Source: Clostridia bacterium (GTDB taxonomy: Bacteria > Bacillota > Clostridia > Oscillospirales > Acutalibacteraceae). From it: a stretch of 64,000 bases of DNA. Position 1 is the first letter of the stretch. Each line of letters opens with the position of its first letter. Made by a program: the position numbers and the translations under genes. The notes beneath the pieces were generated by a model. That model worked only from the letters and a program-made list of their open reading frames with translations, was not told the DNA's origin and made no database searches. Below are positions 7,946-16,890 of this stretch, piece by piece. The stretch spans positions 78,756 through 142,755 of the forward strand of contig JAKSQO010000002.1 in NCBI GenBank assembly GCA_024404095.1, in the 5' to 3' direction.

Positions 7946-8647
7946 TCAGTCCCTGGTTTCAAATTTGTAGCCTACGCTCCATACTGTTTTGAGCTCCCAT
8001 TTATCGGAAACTCCCTCAAGCTTTTCGCGTATTCTCTTAACGTGAACGTCAACTGTACGGCTGTCACCGTAATAATCAAAGCCCCATACCTCGTCAAGAA
8101 GCTGGTCGCGTGTGAAAACACGGTTTGGGTTGCTTGCAAGGTGATAGAGAAGCTCCATTTCCTTCGGCGGAGCCTCAACGCGCTTGCCGTCAACCTGAAG
8201 CTCATAGTTGGTAAGGTTAATCATAAGCTTGTCATAGATAACCTGCTTGATGTTTGCGCCTGTCTCCGCACCCGATGCACCTGATGTGCGACGGAGAACA
8301 GCCTTGATTCTTGCGAGAACCTCTTTGGCTTCAAAGGGCTTTGTAATATAGTCATCAGCTCCGAGCTCAAGACCGAGAACCTTGTCGAAGGTTTCACCCT
8401 TGGCTGAAAGCATTATAATGGGCTTGTTTGAATATTTTCTGATTTCACGGCACACCTGCCAGCCGTCAAGCTCGGGGAGCATGATATCAAGAAGCATAAG
8501 GTCGGGCTGGTGTTCTGCAAAGGATCTGACTGCCTGCATACCCGTGTTTGCAATAATGACGGTGTAGCCCTCTTTTTCAAGATAAAGTCTCAGAAGCTCA
8601 CAGATGTTTGTGTCGTCATCAACTACAAGTATTTTTTCGGTTGCCAT
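7946..8647 (-). CDS. OmpR/PhoB-family response regulator
   Basis: A 233-residue transcription regulator. The receiver domain (1-120) has the acidic pocket DDD at 10-12, the phosphoacceptor Asp54 (MLLDIMLP), a Ser in MLSAKGE and the conserved Lys in ITKPFEAKE. The winged-helix effector domain (about 135-230) contains NRVFTRDQLLDEVWG and TVDVHVKRIREKL, the usual recognition helix. It precedes its kinase by five bases and starts after GGAGGG. Phosphorylated OmpR-type proteins bind direct repeats upstream of target promoters; the neighbouring htrA gene is the obvious candidate target. The length and all key residues are normal. Confidence 0.95.
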   Translation of the reverse strand: MATEKILVVDDDTNICELLRLYLEKEGYTVIIANTGMQAVRSFAEHQPDLMLLDIMLPELDGWQVCREIRKYSNKPIIMLSAKGETFDKVLGLELGADDYITKPFEAKEVLARIKAVLRRTSGASGAETGANIKQVIYDKLMINLTNYELQVDGKRVEAPPKEMELLYHLASNPNRVFTRDQLLDEVWGFDYYGDSRTVDVHVKRIREKLEGVSDKWELKTVWSVGYKFETRD

Positions 8648-8737
8648 AAATATCCCTCCGTGGTAAATTATTTAATTACATTATAAATTATTATTTGTCT
8701 AATTTATGAACTAATGTAAAATAATTTTTAAAATGAT

Positions 8738-9781
8738 TTATTTGAGTCCTACCTCAAAAACAGTAGTGGTTTTGTATTCTTCGCCTGCTTTGAATGTGCA
8801 CTGCGGGAATGAGGGCTGGTTTGGTGTATCGGGATAGAACTGAGTTTCAAGGCAGAAGCCTGCGTGCTTTACAAGCGGCATACCGCCCTTGCCGAGAACC
8901 TTGCCGTTGAGAAAATTGCCTGTATAAACCTGAACGCCGGGCAGGTCTGTGTAAACCTTAAGCGTCCTGCCGCTTACCGGCTCATAAGCTGTTACGTCAG
9001 CCTCGCCGTCAACGTGTTTAATGCAGAAGTTATGGTCATAGCCCCCGCACTGTGTCAGCTGAATATCATCGGCATAGATTCTTTCGCCGATTGTGTGCGG
9101 CGCTGTGAAGTCAAATGCTGTGCCGTCAACGCTTCTGAGCTCGCCTGTGGGGATGCTGTCGGCATCGGTCGGAGTATAGTAAGGTGTGTTCATCTGCAGA
9201 ACGTGACCGAGAACATCGGACATTGCCGAGCCTGTGAGATTGAAATAAGTGTGGTTTGTGAAATTCATAACTGTGTCCCTGTCGCACACAGCGGAGTAGT
9301 CGATTACAACCTTGTTGTCCTCGGTAAGAGTGTATCTGACCTTTGCTGTCAGTTCACCCTCAAATCCGCTTGTGCCGTCGGGACTTGTGTATGAAAGCTC
9401 AACGGCATTATCGCCGACGATTTCGGCGTCCCATACTACGCAGGAAAATTCGCCGTCGCTGTGAAGGCAGGTTATGTCACGCTCGTTTTTATTGAGCTGA
9501 TATTCCTTGCCGTTAAGGCTGAACTTGCCGTGAGCGATTCTGTTTGCGTATCTGCCGACTGTTTTACCCTGATTGTCGCTGAAAGAAACATGGCCGAAAA
9601 GACTGTCAAAGCCGACGGTGATATCGTTTATTCTGCCATACTTGTCGGGTGTGTAAAGTGCCTGCAGGGTTGCGCCGTAGGTGATAACCTGAAGCGTTAC
9701 GTTATTGCTGTTTGATATTGAGTAAAGACGGACTTCATCGCCGTCGGGCATAAAGCCGAAGAATGATTCTTTAACTGACAT
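8738..9781 (-). CDS. galM: Aldose 1-epimerase (mutarotase)
   Basis: This 347-residue cytoplasmic enzyme interconverts alpha- and beta-anomers of glucose or galactose, feeding the Leloir pathway. Family marks are visible: the NKNERDITCLHSDG region with the first active-site His, TNHTYFNL with the second His, YDHNFC, and a C-terminal FCLETQFYPDTPNQPSFP with the catalytic Glu. The start at 9781 follows AAGGAGA; a longer in-frame extension to 9952 overlaps the upstream acetyltransferase gene and is not used. It is the last gene of an operon with the acetyltransferase (13-base gap). A beta-galactosidase in the same window (59429-62401) would supply beta-galactose, but no galK, galT or galE is nearby. 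Confidence 0.93.
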   Translation of the reverse strand: MSVKESFFGFMPDGDEVRLYSISNSNNVTLQVITYGATLQALYTPDKYGRINDITVGFDSLFGHVSFSDNQGKTVGRYANRIAHGKFSLNGKEYQLNKNERDITCLHSDGEFSCVVWDAEIVGDNAVELSYTSPDGTSGFEGELTAKVRYTLTEDNKVVIDYSAVCDRDTVMNFTNHTYFNLTGSAMSDVLGHVLQMNTPYYTPTDADSIPTGELRSVDGTAFDFTAPHTIGERIYADDIQLTQCGGYDHNFCIKHVDGEADVTAYEPVSGRTLKVYTDLPGVQVYTGNFLNGKVLGKGGMPLVKHAGFCLETQFYPDTPNQPSFPQCTFKAGEEYKTTTVFEVGLK

Positions 9782-9794
9782 ACTGATTTCTCCT

Positions 9795-10958
9795 TTACAT
9801 TGTGTCTGAGCCTGAAAGGTATGAGGGGAGCGGGAACCACTGCTGAACCTCGGGCGGAAGAACTCTTCTGTCTGAGGGGTAGTTTGAGAAGAATGCTCTT
9901 TCAGCGGCATGGTGACTGAATTCAAATTCTGCATCGCCGATAAATTTTTCAACAGAGGTTACGTTGTTCTCTGATTTTATCTTAAGCTTTTCATCACCGC
10001 TTATGCCGTGAATCAGCACGGTAAGCTCACCGTCGCAGAGCTTATCATAGCTTGACTTTGCCTTAAGGAATGCACGGATAACCTTTTCAAAATTATAAAC
10101 AAGTATTGATTCACATCCACCTATGTCAAGACCCTCGCAGTTTTCGGTGAAAAACTTCACCTTGTCAACCTCAAACGGAGCGGTCGGGAATGACATACTG
10201 AAGCAATCTGTGTTTTCAAAGATACAGAGCACCGCTCTGCCGTAATACTCGGGGCTGATAACGTCAAACTCCTGAATATAGTCAAAGTTGCGGGTTGTAA
10301 GATAGCCGACAAATTTACCGTTTTCCTTAATGACATAGGGAGTTACATTCCACGAGCTGAGAATATCAAAATATTTTCCAGCAGGTCGCACGGAAATAAC
10401 AGGAAGCTTTTCGTAAATTGCTGAAATTTTTCCGATTGTCTCTTTATCAGTCGGGTCAAGCTTTTCAAGTGTCAGACCGCTCGGATTAGGGCCGAGAGTG
10501 TGCTTTACGGTCTGTCGGTTATAACGGAAGCAGTAGCGAACGCCTGCGGACTCAAAACCGAAGTAGCCGTATCTCTGACGCTGACCGCCAAGGTAAGCCA
10601 TATCTGTGCCGTTCTGCTTCATATCCTCAACGGATATCTGCATAAGCTCTTTCATATAACCCATTGAGCGGTAGCTTTTGCCGACTGCAACATTGCCGAT
10701 ACAGCAGGTCTTAACGCTCTCGCCGCCGATAAGCATATCGTTGTAGAAATTGCCGATTGCCGAACGGAAATTTCCGTTTTCGTCCTGAACTACAAAGTTG
10801 TTGTATGCAGGACGGTATTCATCTTTATATATTTTCGGAAGCAGCTGAAGGAACTCTCTGTCATCATCTTCTTCATCTGTAAAGAAAACTTCATCAAGAA
10901 AGCTGATAAGCTTTTTGTTGTCTTCATCTCTGCCTCTGCCGTAGTAAAGTTCTGCCAT
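9795..10958 (-). CDS. GNAT-family N-acetyltransferase (Eis-like, two-domain)
   Basis: A 387-residue protein. The N-terminal 150 residues form a GNAT fold: strand CIGNVAVGKSYRSMGYMKELM includes the acetyl-CoA loop (here VGKSYRSMGY instead of the usual R-G-x-G), followed by LGGQRQRYGYFGFESAG, characteristic of the Acetyltransf_9/Eis-like group. The remainder is a second GNAT-like domain and a C-terminal sterol-carrier-like region, consistent with family length (about 390-410). The substrate is not predictable; Eis-like members acetylate aminoglycosides or protein amines. The start follows AAGGAG. It sits between a metallophosphoesterase gene (12-base gap) and galM (13-base gap), so the three are probably co-transcribed without an obvious shared pathway. 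Confidence 0.82.
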   Translation of the reverse strand: MAELYYGRGRDEDNKKLISFLDEVFFTDEEDDDREFLQLLPKIYKDEYRPAYNNFVVQDENGNFRSAIGNFYNDMLIGGESVKTCCIGNVAVGKSYRSMGYMKELMQISVEDMKQNGTDMAYLGGQRQRYGYFGFESAGVRYCFRYNRQTVKHTLGPNPSGLTLEKLDPTDKETIGKISAIYEKLPVISVRPAGKYFDILSSWNVTPYVIKENGKFVGYLTTRNFDYIQEFDVISPEYYGRAVLCIFENTDCFSMSFPTAPFEVDKVKFFTENCEGLDIGGCESILVYNFEKVIRAFLKAKSSYDKLCDGELTVLIHGISGDEKLKIKSENNVTSVEKFIGDAEFEFSHHAAERAFFSNYPSDRRVLPPEVQQWFPLPSYLSGSDTM

Positions 10959-10970
10959 GTCTTTTCTCCT

Positions 10971-11663
10971 TTATTTTACAAGCTCACCTGTCTGCACGTT
11001 TACAAGATTCTGGAACAGTGCGATCTGAGACGGTGAAACAAATTTATCCTCGTGCAGACTGCCGAAAAACCAGCGTGTGTACTCGCAGTTTGCACTAAGC
11101 TCCTGAAAGTATGCGTTGAGTGCCGAAACCCGAGGAGCTTCAACATCCTTAAGATTTAGGAAGGTTTTAATCTTCTGAGCAGGCTCGTGAGTGACTATGT
11201 AATCAACCTTGAACTTGTATTTCTCAAGATTCTTTGCGCCCTCACGCATTTCCTCACGGTTGGGAAGCTCGTCATTCGTCCATGTTGTATCCTCGGGACG
11301 GATATCAATGTCGGGGCTTTCGCCGCCGCCCATTGCGAAAATCTTTTCGCCCTCGATTTCGAAAACCTGACCTCTCATAAGGTGGAAAATGTTGTCGCGG
11401 ATTTTGTGTGCAAGACCGCCCGAAAAACCGACGACGGGGAACTTGTCCAGCAGGTCAAAGTTTTCATGCGTTCCGTCGACAAAACAGATGTTGTATTTTT
11501 TCTTTGCGAGCTTGTCAAGAATCTTTCTCTCCTTGCTGTCGCCCTTCCAGATAAAACCGAAATCGCCGCAGACAATAAGGGTATCACCCTCGTTTATATT
11601 CTTGAACTTTTTCTGCGAAAAAACGGAATAGTCGCCGTGCATATCTCCTGTGGCGTATATCAT
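10971..11663 (-). CDS. Cytoplasmic metallophosphoesterase
   Basis: A 230-residue protein without signal peptide. The calcineurin-like motifs are GDMHGD (residues 6-11), CGDFGF (about 32-37), a THEN segment in place of the classical GNHE, and the His-containing IVTHEPA and GSLHED near the C-terminus. The D-x-H and GD motifs are intact; the DGTHEN replacement of GNH[DE] keeps the His but not the Asn position, seen in YfcE-distant members. The substrate is unknown. It is the first gene of the operon with the acetyltransferase and galM, and starts after GAGGAG. It is the second of three unrelated metallophosphoesterases in the window. Confidence 0.85.
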   Translation of the reverse strand: MIYATGDMHGDYSVFSQKKFKNINEGDTLIVCGDFGFIWKGDSKERKILDKLAKKKYNICFVDGTHENFDLLDKFPVVGFSGGLAHKIRDNIFHLMRGQVFEIEGEKIFAMGGGESPDIDIRPEDTTWTNDELPNREEMREGAKNLEKYKFKVDYIVTHEPAQKIKTFLNLKDVEAPRVSALNAYFQELSANCEYTRWFFGSLHEDKFVSPSQIALFQNLVNVQTGELVK

Positions 11664-11800
11664 TTTATATCACTCCTCAAAAATGACAATTTTTTTGAAA
11701 TCAGTGTTTATTTTTGATAATATATCTGCTATAATAAACTATACAAAAATAACGATATTTACTTATTATATATAATACTACAAGTTAAGGTGTCTTGTCT

Positions 11801-13192
11801 ATGAAAAAATTTACAATTTTTATATGCACGATTACAATTATCATATCTTCGCTGCTTATGCCTGCCTCGGCGCAGAATTATATTAACGATTTGCAGAAGG
11901 AAAACGGTGACAAAACCATTCAGCTCCATTGTAAGGTCGATTTTATGATGAGCATTGATGACGGCACGGTGATTTTTGAAAAGAATGCCGATACTCCCGT
12001 TGCGCCTGCCTCACTTACAAAAATTATGACCGCGCTTGTTGTGCTGAAAAACTGTCCCGATCTTAATCAGACCGTTACGGTTGAACAGGCGGCACTCGAA
12101 AGTCTTTACGGAACAGGAAGCTCGATAGCAGGACTTAAGGCCGGCGAGACAATGACGTTATACAATATGCTTTGCTGTCTGCTTATTCCGAGCGGTAATG
12201 ATGCCGCCGTGACGCTTGCGGTTCACGTCGGAGGAACAATCGAAAACTTTGTCAAGATGATGAATGACACGGCGAAGGAGCTCGGATGTACCAACACTCA
12301 TTTTGACAATCCTCATGGTCTTGACTCCGCAACACATAAGACCTCGGCACGAGATTTGTCAAAAATGGCTCTTGCGGCACTCAAATATCCTGCCTTTGAA
12401 ACCATAGTCGGCTGCAAGACCTATGACCTGCCTGCGACGAATATGAATAACGAACGTCAGCTTGTTAACACAAATTTCCTTATCAATCCCTACCGTGTAA
12501 CATATTACAATCAGTACTGCAAGGGTATTAAAACAGGTTCGACCGACAACGCGGGCAAATGCCTTGTTTCCTATGCCTCGAAGGACGGCTATAACTATCT
12601 TGCAGTTGCAATGGGCGGCGAACAGATAGATACAGATAACGATAAAATAGAAGAGAATCAGGCATTTATGGACACCAACAAGATGTATAACTGGGCGTTC
12701 AAAAATCTGAAATATGAAATAGTTACTCAGGAGGGACAGTTTATCTGCTCGGTAACGGCTAACAACAGCTGGAGCGGAGATGCGGTAAGACTTGTTGCAA
12801 AGTCGGATGTTCTTGCGCTTGTGCCTCAGGGCAACAATTCCGAAAGTGTCAGCTTTGAACCGATAGATGTTCCCGGGTCGGTGGATGCGCCGATTGCAAA
12901 AGGTGATTCAATCGGCAAGGTTAAGGTGATATATGCAGGTCAGCAGATTGCGACAGCGGAGCTTGTTGCGGCTGATGATATCAAGCTTAGCGTAATTCTG
13001 TTTATCGGCTCTAAATTGAAAGCGTTGTCAAAGAGCGCGATATTCAAGATTATTGTTGTTTTTGTAGTTGTCTGCGCGCTTGCTTATGCAGGTCTGTGCA
13101 TAAAGGTCAACAAGGTAAGAAAGAAGAAGCGTCAGATCAAAGTTGTAAAATACAACGAGCTTCAGCGAAATACGCAGAAGAAAAAGAAATGA
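11801..13192 (+). CDS. D-alanyl-D-alanine carboxypeptidase, S11 family
   Basis: A 463-residue DacA/DacF-type penicillin-binding protein that trims the terminal D-Ala of peptidoglycan stem peptides outside the membrane. A signal peptide (1-24) precedes the S11 motifs: S71-L-T-K74, S131-G-N133 and K244-T-G. A beta-rich PBP5_C-like domain follows (about 300-380). The C-terminus has a transmembrane helix (about 415-437, IIVVFVVVCALAYAGLCI) and a very basic cytoplasmic tail, an anchor replacing the amphipathic helix of E. coli PBP5. The start ATG 11801 is preceded by AAGGTG; a TTG two codons upstream is less likely. It is followed by its own terminator. Confidence 0.93.
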   Translation: MKKFTIFICTITIIISSLLMPASAQNYINDLQKENGDKTIQLHCKVDFMMSIDDGTVIFEKNADTPVAPASLTKIMTALVVLKNCPDLNQTVTVEQAALESLYGTGSSIAGLKAGETMTLYNMLCCLLIPSGNDAAVTLAVHVGGTIENFVKMMNDTAKELGCTNTHFDNPHGLDSATHKTSARDLSKMALAALKYPAFETIVGCKTYDLPATNMNNERQLVNTNFLINPYRVTYYNQYCKGIKTGSTDNAGKCLVSYASKDGYNYLAVAMGGEQIDTDNDKIEENQAFMDTNKMYNWAFKNLKYEIVTQEGQFICSVTANNSWSGDAVRLVAKSDVLALVPQGNNSESVSFEPIDVPGSVDAPIAKGDSIGKVKVIYAGQQIATAELVAADDIKLSVILFIGSKLKALSKSAIFKIIVVFVVVCALAYAGLCIKVNKVRKKKRQIKVVKYNELQRNTQKKKK

Positions 13193-13196
13193 GTTA

Positions 13197-13226
13197 AACG
13201 GTTGGCTTTCGGGCCGACCGTTTTTT
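13197..13226 (+). terminator. Terminator after the carboxypeptidase gene
   Basis: Arms aacggttggc and gccgaccgtt (one G-U pair) with a short loop are followed by TTTTTT. Confidence 0.85.
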
Positions 13227-13239
13227 GGATACTTTGCAC

Positions 13240-13268
13240 TTGAAAAAAAGAGCGATTCATAGTAAACT
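13240..13268 (+). promoter_or_regulatory. Weak promoter for the acyltransferase gene
   Basis: TTGAAA (13240-13245), 17 bases, TAAACT (13263-13268), some 20 bases before the start. The -10 is a poor match. Confidence 0.4.
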
Positions 13269-13287
13269 TATATGGGTAGGTGTTTTT

Positions 13288-14352
13288 ATGGAAATATCAA
13301 AAAAAGAAAACTGCGCAATTGATATAATGAAGTATGTGATGTCGGTTTTAGTAATTATTATTCATAAGCCTGTTTTTGATAACAATTTAGTTTTTGAAAA
13401 TTATTTTCTTCAAAATATTATTGCTGCGGTTGCAGTTCCTTTTTTCTTCATTGTATCTTCCTATTTTTTCTTTTCTAAAATAGATAATAAGTATAAAAAA
13501 AGTAACAAAAATTATTTGTTTAATTATGAAAAAAGATTGTTTATAATATATTTTTTGTGGACAATAATTTATGCACCATGCATTTTTGTTAAATATAATT
13601 CTGGACAATACAATTTACTATCTTTTAAAATACTAATTGGTCAAGTTCTTCTGACAATTAAGAACTTTTTTTTATCACGGTCTTTTGTTCATTTTTGGTA
13701 TTTAACAACACTGATGCTTTCGGTTGCAATTATTTATTTTTTATATTTAAAATTAAACTATAAACAGATTATGATAATTTGTTTTGCTTTGTTTGCATGT
13801 TCACGTTTAATGTTATATTTAAACGTAAAAGGAAATGTAATAGGACAGGCTTATTCTTCTTTTCTTCCTGATGTTTTGAGAAATTCCTTAGAAAAGGGCT
13901 TGATAAATATTGCTTTTGGACTATTTTTGAGCAAATCAGATATTAAAATAAAAAGAAGTTCCGGGTTCTGCATAGGTATTATTGTTTATATGTTTATGGT
14001 GGTGCTTGGAATATTGAATTATAATAAAGATAGCGAAGTTTTAAATGCTGCGTTTTATGTTCTGGTTGCACTTTCTGCGCTGTCTATAGTCATTTTATGC
14101 CTGAAGACGGATATAAAAAAGAAAAAGATATATGTATATCTAAGAAAAAGTAGTGCATTAATATATTTTTCGCATTTGTTGATGATGTCAAATGTTTATG
14201 ATTTCATCGCCGAGAAAAGTGGGATTACAATGATTTCAGAAAGTAATCTGTTTATGTTTATTTCAACCTTTGTGTTCGCCAATATAGTAGCTGCCTTGAT
14301 TATTCATCTAAGTAAAAATGAGAAATTTAGGTTTTTAAAATATTTATATTAA
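13288..14352 (+). CDS. Acyltransferase-3-like membrane protein, AT-rich
   Basis: A 354-residue integral membrane protein with about ten helices, resembling acyltransferase family 3 enzymes that add acetyl or other acyl groups to surface glycans. The family's first-helix signature is R-x10-H; here the first helix has the His (IIIHKPVF) but Asp/Lys where the Arg is expected, and SRSFVHFWYLTTLM matches the conserved F-x-H-x-W-Y-L loop. The start at 13288 follows TAGGTG. Base use differs strongly from the neighbours: the line 13741-13800 holds 11 G+C in 60, against 28 in 60 at 12241-12300 in the carboxypeptidase gene. This points to acquisition by transfer between two native genes. The exact substrate is unknown. 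Confidence 0.7.
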   Translation: MEISKKENCAIDIMKYVMSVLVIIIHKPVFDNNLVFENYFLQNIIAAVAVPFFFIVSSYFFFSKIDNKYKKSNKNYLFNYEKRLFIIYFLWTIIYAPCIFVKYNSGQYNLLSFKILIGQVLLTIKNFFLSRSFVHFWYLTTLMLSVAIIYFLYLKLNYKQIMIICFALFACSRLMLYLNVKGNVIGQAYSSFLPDVLRNSLEKGLINIAFGLFLSKSDIKIKRSSGFCIGIIVYMFMVVLGILNYNKDSEVLNAAFYVLVALSALSIVILCLKTDIKKKKIYVYLRKSSALIYFSHLLMMSNVYDFIAEKSGITMISESNLFMFISTFVFANIVAALIIHLSKNEKFRFLKYLY

Positions 14353-14370
14353 ATTAGGAGTTAATTTGCT

Positions 14371-16221
14371 ATGCTTTCGGAAAAAATTAAAGGAATATTG
14401 CTCGATGTTCAGAAGCCGGGACGATATGTCGGCGGTGAACTCAACAGCGTTGTAAAAAACAAAGAGGATGTCAAGGTGCGTTATGCCTTCTGCTTCCCCG
14501 ATACATATGAAATCGGAATGTCTCATCTCGGAATGAAAATTCTTTACTCTGTGGTCAATGATATTGACTATGCGTGGTGCGAGCGTGTTTTTGCCCCCGG
14601 AAACGATATGGAGGAAAAAATGCGAGAACTTAACGTGCCGCTGTGGGCACTTGAAAGCGGAGACCCGATAAAGGACTTTGACCTTATCGGATTCACACTT
14701 CAGTATGAGCTGAGCTTTTCAAACATTCTCAATATGCTTGATCTTGCAGGCGTTCCGCTTTATTCAAAGGATAGAACCGAGCTTGCACCGCTTGTAGTTG
14801 CAGGCGGTCCGTGTGCGTGCAACGCTGAACCGATTGCTGATTTTATTGATGTATTCATGCTCGGTGACGGTGAGGAAACCACAGCACAGCTTGTTGAGCT
14901 TGTGAAAAAGCATAAGGAGCTCGGCTCTTCAAAGATAGATTTTCTGCGTGATATCGCTCAGTATAAGGGCTTCTATGTTCCTGCGTTTTATGATGTTGAA
15001 TATAATGATGACGGCACAATTAAGAGTGTTACCGCAAAGGAAACTGCACCCGAAAAGGCAGAAAAGGCTGTTGTTGCCGATATGGATAAGGTTAAATATC
15101 CTGAAAAGTTTATTGTTCCGTCAATTGAAATTGTTCACGACCGTGTAACGGCGGAGATTTTCCGAGGCTGTATTCGCGGATGCCGTTTCTGTCAGGCAGG
15201 CTTTATATACCGACCGATTCGTGAAAAGTCTCCCGAGGTTGTTGAGGAGCAGTGCCGCAAGCTGATTGACACATCGGGTTATGATGAAATATCTCTCTGC
15301 TCACTCAGCACAAGCGACTACACGGGTCTTCAGCCTTTGCTCAATTCAATGCTTGACTGGACAATCAAAGAAAAAATTAACGTTGCACTTCCGTCGCTTC
15401 GTGTGGATAATTTCTCCGACGAGCTTATGGAAAAGCTTGCAGTTGTGCGCCGAAGCGGTCTGACGTTTGCACCTGAAGCAGGCACGCAGAGACTTCGTGA
15501 TGCGATAAACAAAAATGTAACCGAAGAGGATGTTATGAAAACCGTTGATAAGGCTTTTGCAGGCGGCTGGACAGCGGTTAAGCTCTATTTTATGATAGGT
15601 CTGCCGACTGAAACACTTGATGATGTCGCAGGAATTGCACAGCTCGGTCAGCGTGTTGTTGACGAATTCTACCGACTTCCCGACCGACCGAAGGGAAAGG
15701 GCGTACAGGTCAGCATCAGCGCATCTTCATTTGTACCGAAGCCGTTTACACCGTTCCAGTGGGAGCCGCAGGATACAAGAGAACAGCTTGAGGAAAAGCA
15801 GGCTCATCTGCTTTCGAGCGTTACAACAAAGAAAATCAAAATTTCAACCCATCTTTCACAGTCAAGCTTCCTCGAGGGCGTATTTGCACGAGGTGACAGA
15901 CGTCTGTCAAAGGTTATCGAGCTTGCGTGGAAAAAGGGATGCAAGTTTGACAGCTGGGATGACCAGTTTAAGTTTAATAAATGGATGGAAGCCTTTGAGG
16001 AGGCAGGTCTTGAACCGTCATTCTATGCTAATCGCCGCCGTGAATACGACGAGATTCTGCCGTGGGATCACCTTGACTACGGCGTAACAAAGCAGTTCCT
16101 TATCAACGAAAACAAAAAGGCTCATCAGAGTGTTACAACACCGCATTGCCGCATCAAGTGCGCAGGCTGCGGATCAAATAAACTTAACGGAGGTAAATGC
16201 GATGCGATCAGTAAGAATTAA
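14371..16221 (+). CDS. B12-binding/radical SAM protein, TIGR03960-like
   Basis: A 616-residue iron-sulfur enzyme. The N-terminal part (about 1-240) has the Rossmann-like B12-binding-type arrangement found in MiaB-like/BchE-like radical SAM proteins. The radical SAM core carries the cluster motif in FRGCIRGCRFCQAGF (C-x3-C-x2-C). A Cys-rich tail, HCRIKCAGCGSNK, closes the protein and may hold a second metal site. The family (TIGR03960) is widespread in Clostridia and always precedes a DUF2344/TIGR03936 gene, as here. A tRNA or ribosome-modification role is commonly assumed, but the reaction is not established. The start follows TTAGGAG. The end overlaps the next gene by 20 bases. Confidence 0.88.
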   Translation: MLSEKIKGILLDVQKPGRYVGGELNSVVKNKEDVKVRYAFCFPDTYEIGMSHLGMKILYSVVNDIDYAWCERVFAPGNDMEEKMRELNVPLWALESGDPIKDFDLIGFTLQYELSFSNILNMLDLAGVPLYSKDRTELAPLVVAGGPCACNAEPIADFIDVFMLGDGEETTAQLVELVKKHKELGSSKIDFLRDIAQYKGFYVPAFYDVEYNDDGTIKSVTAKETAPEKAEKAVVADMDKVKYPEKFIVPSIEIVHDRVTAEIFRGCIRGCRFCQAGFIYRPIREKSPEVVEEQCRKLIDTSGYDEISLCSLSTSDYTGLQPLLNSMLDWTIKEKINVALPSLRVDNFSDELMEKLAVVRRSGLTFAPEAGTQRLRDAINKNVTEEDVMKTVDKAFAGGWTAVKLYFMIGLPTETLDDVAGIAQLGQRVVDEFYRLPDRPKGKGVQVSISASSFVPKPFTPFQWEPQDTREQLEEKQAHLLSSVTTKKIKISTHLSQSSFLEGVFARGDRRLSKVIELAWKKGCKFDSWDDQFKFNKWMEAFEEAGLEPSFYANRRREYDEILPWDHLDYGVTKQFLINENKKAHQSVTTPHCRIKCAGCGSNKLNGGKCDAISKN

Positions 16222-16876
16222 CTATTCAAAATCGGGCAGAGCTATTTATATCTCCCATCTTGACCTCAACCGAATGATGTCACGTGCCGTTCGTCGTGCA
16301 CAGCTTCCGATGTGGTATACCGAGGGCTTCAATCCTCATCCGTATATTGCTTTTGCGCTTCCGCTGTCTCTCGGTCAGTCGAGCGACTGTGAGTATATGG
16401 ATATCCGCATTGAGGGCGATATGACGGACGATGAGGTTAAGGACAGACTTGCTGCCGTGCTTCCCGAGGGATTTGAAATTATTTCTGTCGGAGCGCCGAC
16501 CTGCGACCCGAAGGAGATTCAGAAGGCTCAGTATTTTGTTAAGGTGATTTTTGCAGATGAAGAACAGGCAAAGTTTTTTGCCGAAAAAGCGGACGAACTT
16601 GTAAAGGGCGACGAGCTTCTTGCCGAAAAGTCGGGTAAAAAAGGTCACCGCAAGGTTATGAAGCAGGTTAACCTTATTGATTATATTTACGATACAAAAA
16701 TCACGGCAGCCGACTGCGCCGTCAATCTTCAGTGCGTGCTTGCAGCAGGAAACACAAACAATCTTAATCCTGCGCTGCTTGTTGAAACGATAGAGAAAAA
16801 TATCGGTGTAAGACACACGCAGATGCACATTATGCGTAAAAAGCTTATAACGGCAAACGGTAAAGTTTTTAAATAA
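16202..16876 (+). CDS. DUF2344 / TIGR03936 radical-SAM-linked protein
   Basis: A 224-residue protein beginning MRSVRINYSKSG, then YISHLDLNRMMSRAVRRAQLP and a conserved GFNPHPYIAFALPLSLG segment, diagnostic for DUF2344. It is the standard partner of the preceding radical SAM protein; in some species both are fused. The start ATG 16202 follows CGGAGG, and the first 20 bases overlap the upstream gene, so translation is likely coupled. The family's function is not known; a role as substrate-binding or accessory subunit is inferred from the constant pairing. Genome neighbours often include rne/rng and rplU-rpmA, which are not present here; instead rbgA follows. Confidence 0.88.
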   Translation: MRSVRINYSKSGRAIYISHLDLNRMMSRAVRRAQLPMWYTEGFNPHPYIAFALPLSLGQSSDCEYMDIRIEGDMTDDEVKDRLAAVLPEGFEIISVGAPTCDPKEIQKAQYFVKVIFADEEQAKFFAEKADELVKGDELLAEKSGKKGHRKVMKQVNLIDYIYDTKITAADCAVNLQCVLAAGNTNNLNPALLVETIEKNIGVRHTQMHIMRKKLITANGKVFK

Positions 16877-16890
16877 TTCAGGAGAAAATT

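Noticed and set aside
8864..9394. 176-residue plus-strand frame opposite galM
   Set aside because: galM is intact with all active-site residues; the opposite frame shows no family features.
16280..16828. 182-residue minus-strand frame opposite the DUF2344 gene
   Set aside because: Shadow of a conserved gene; Lys/Phe-rich composition and no ribosome site.
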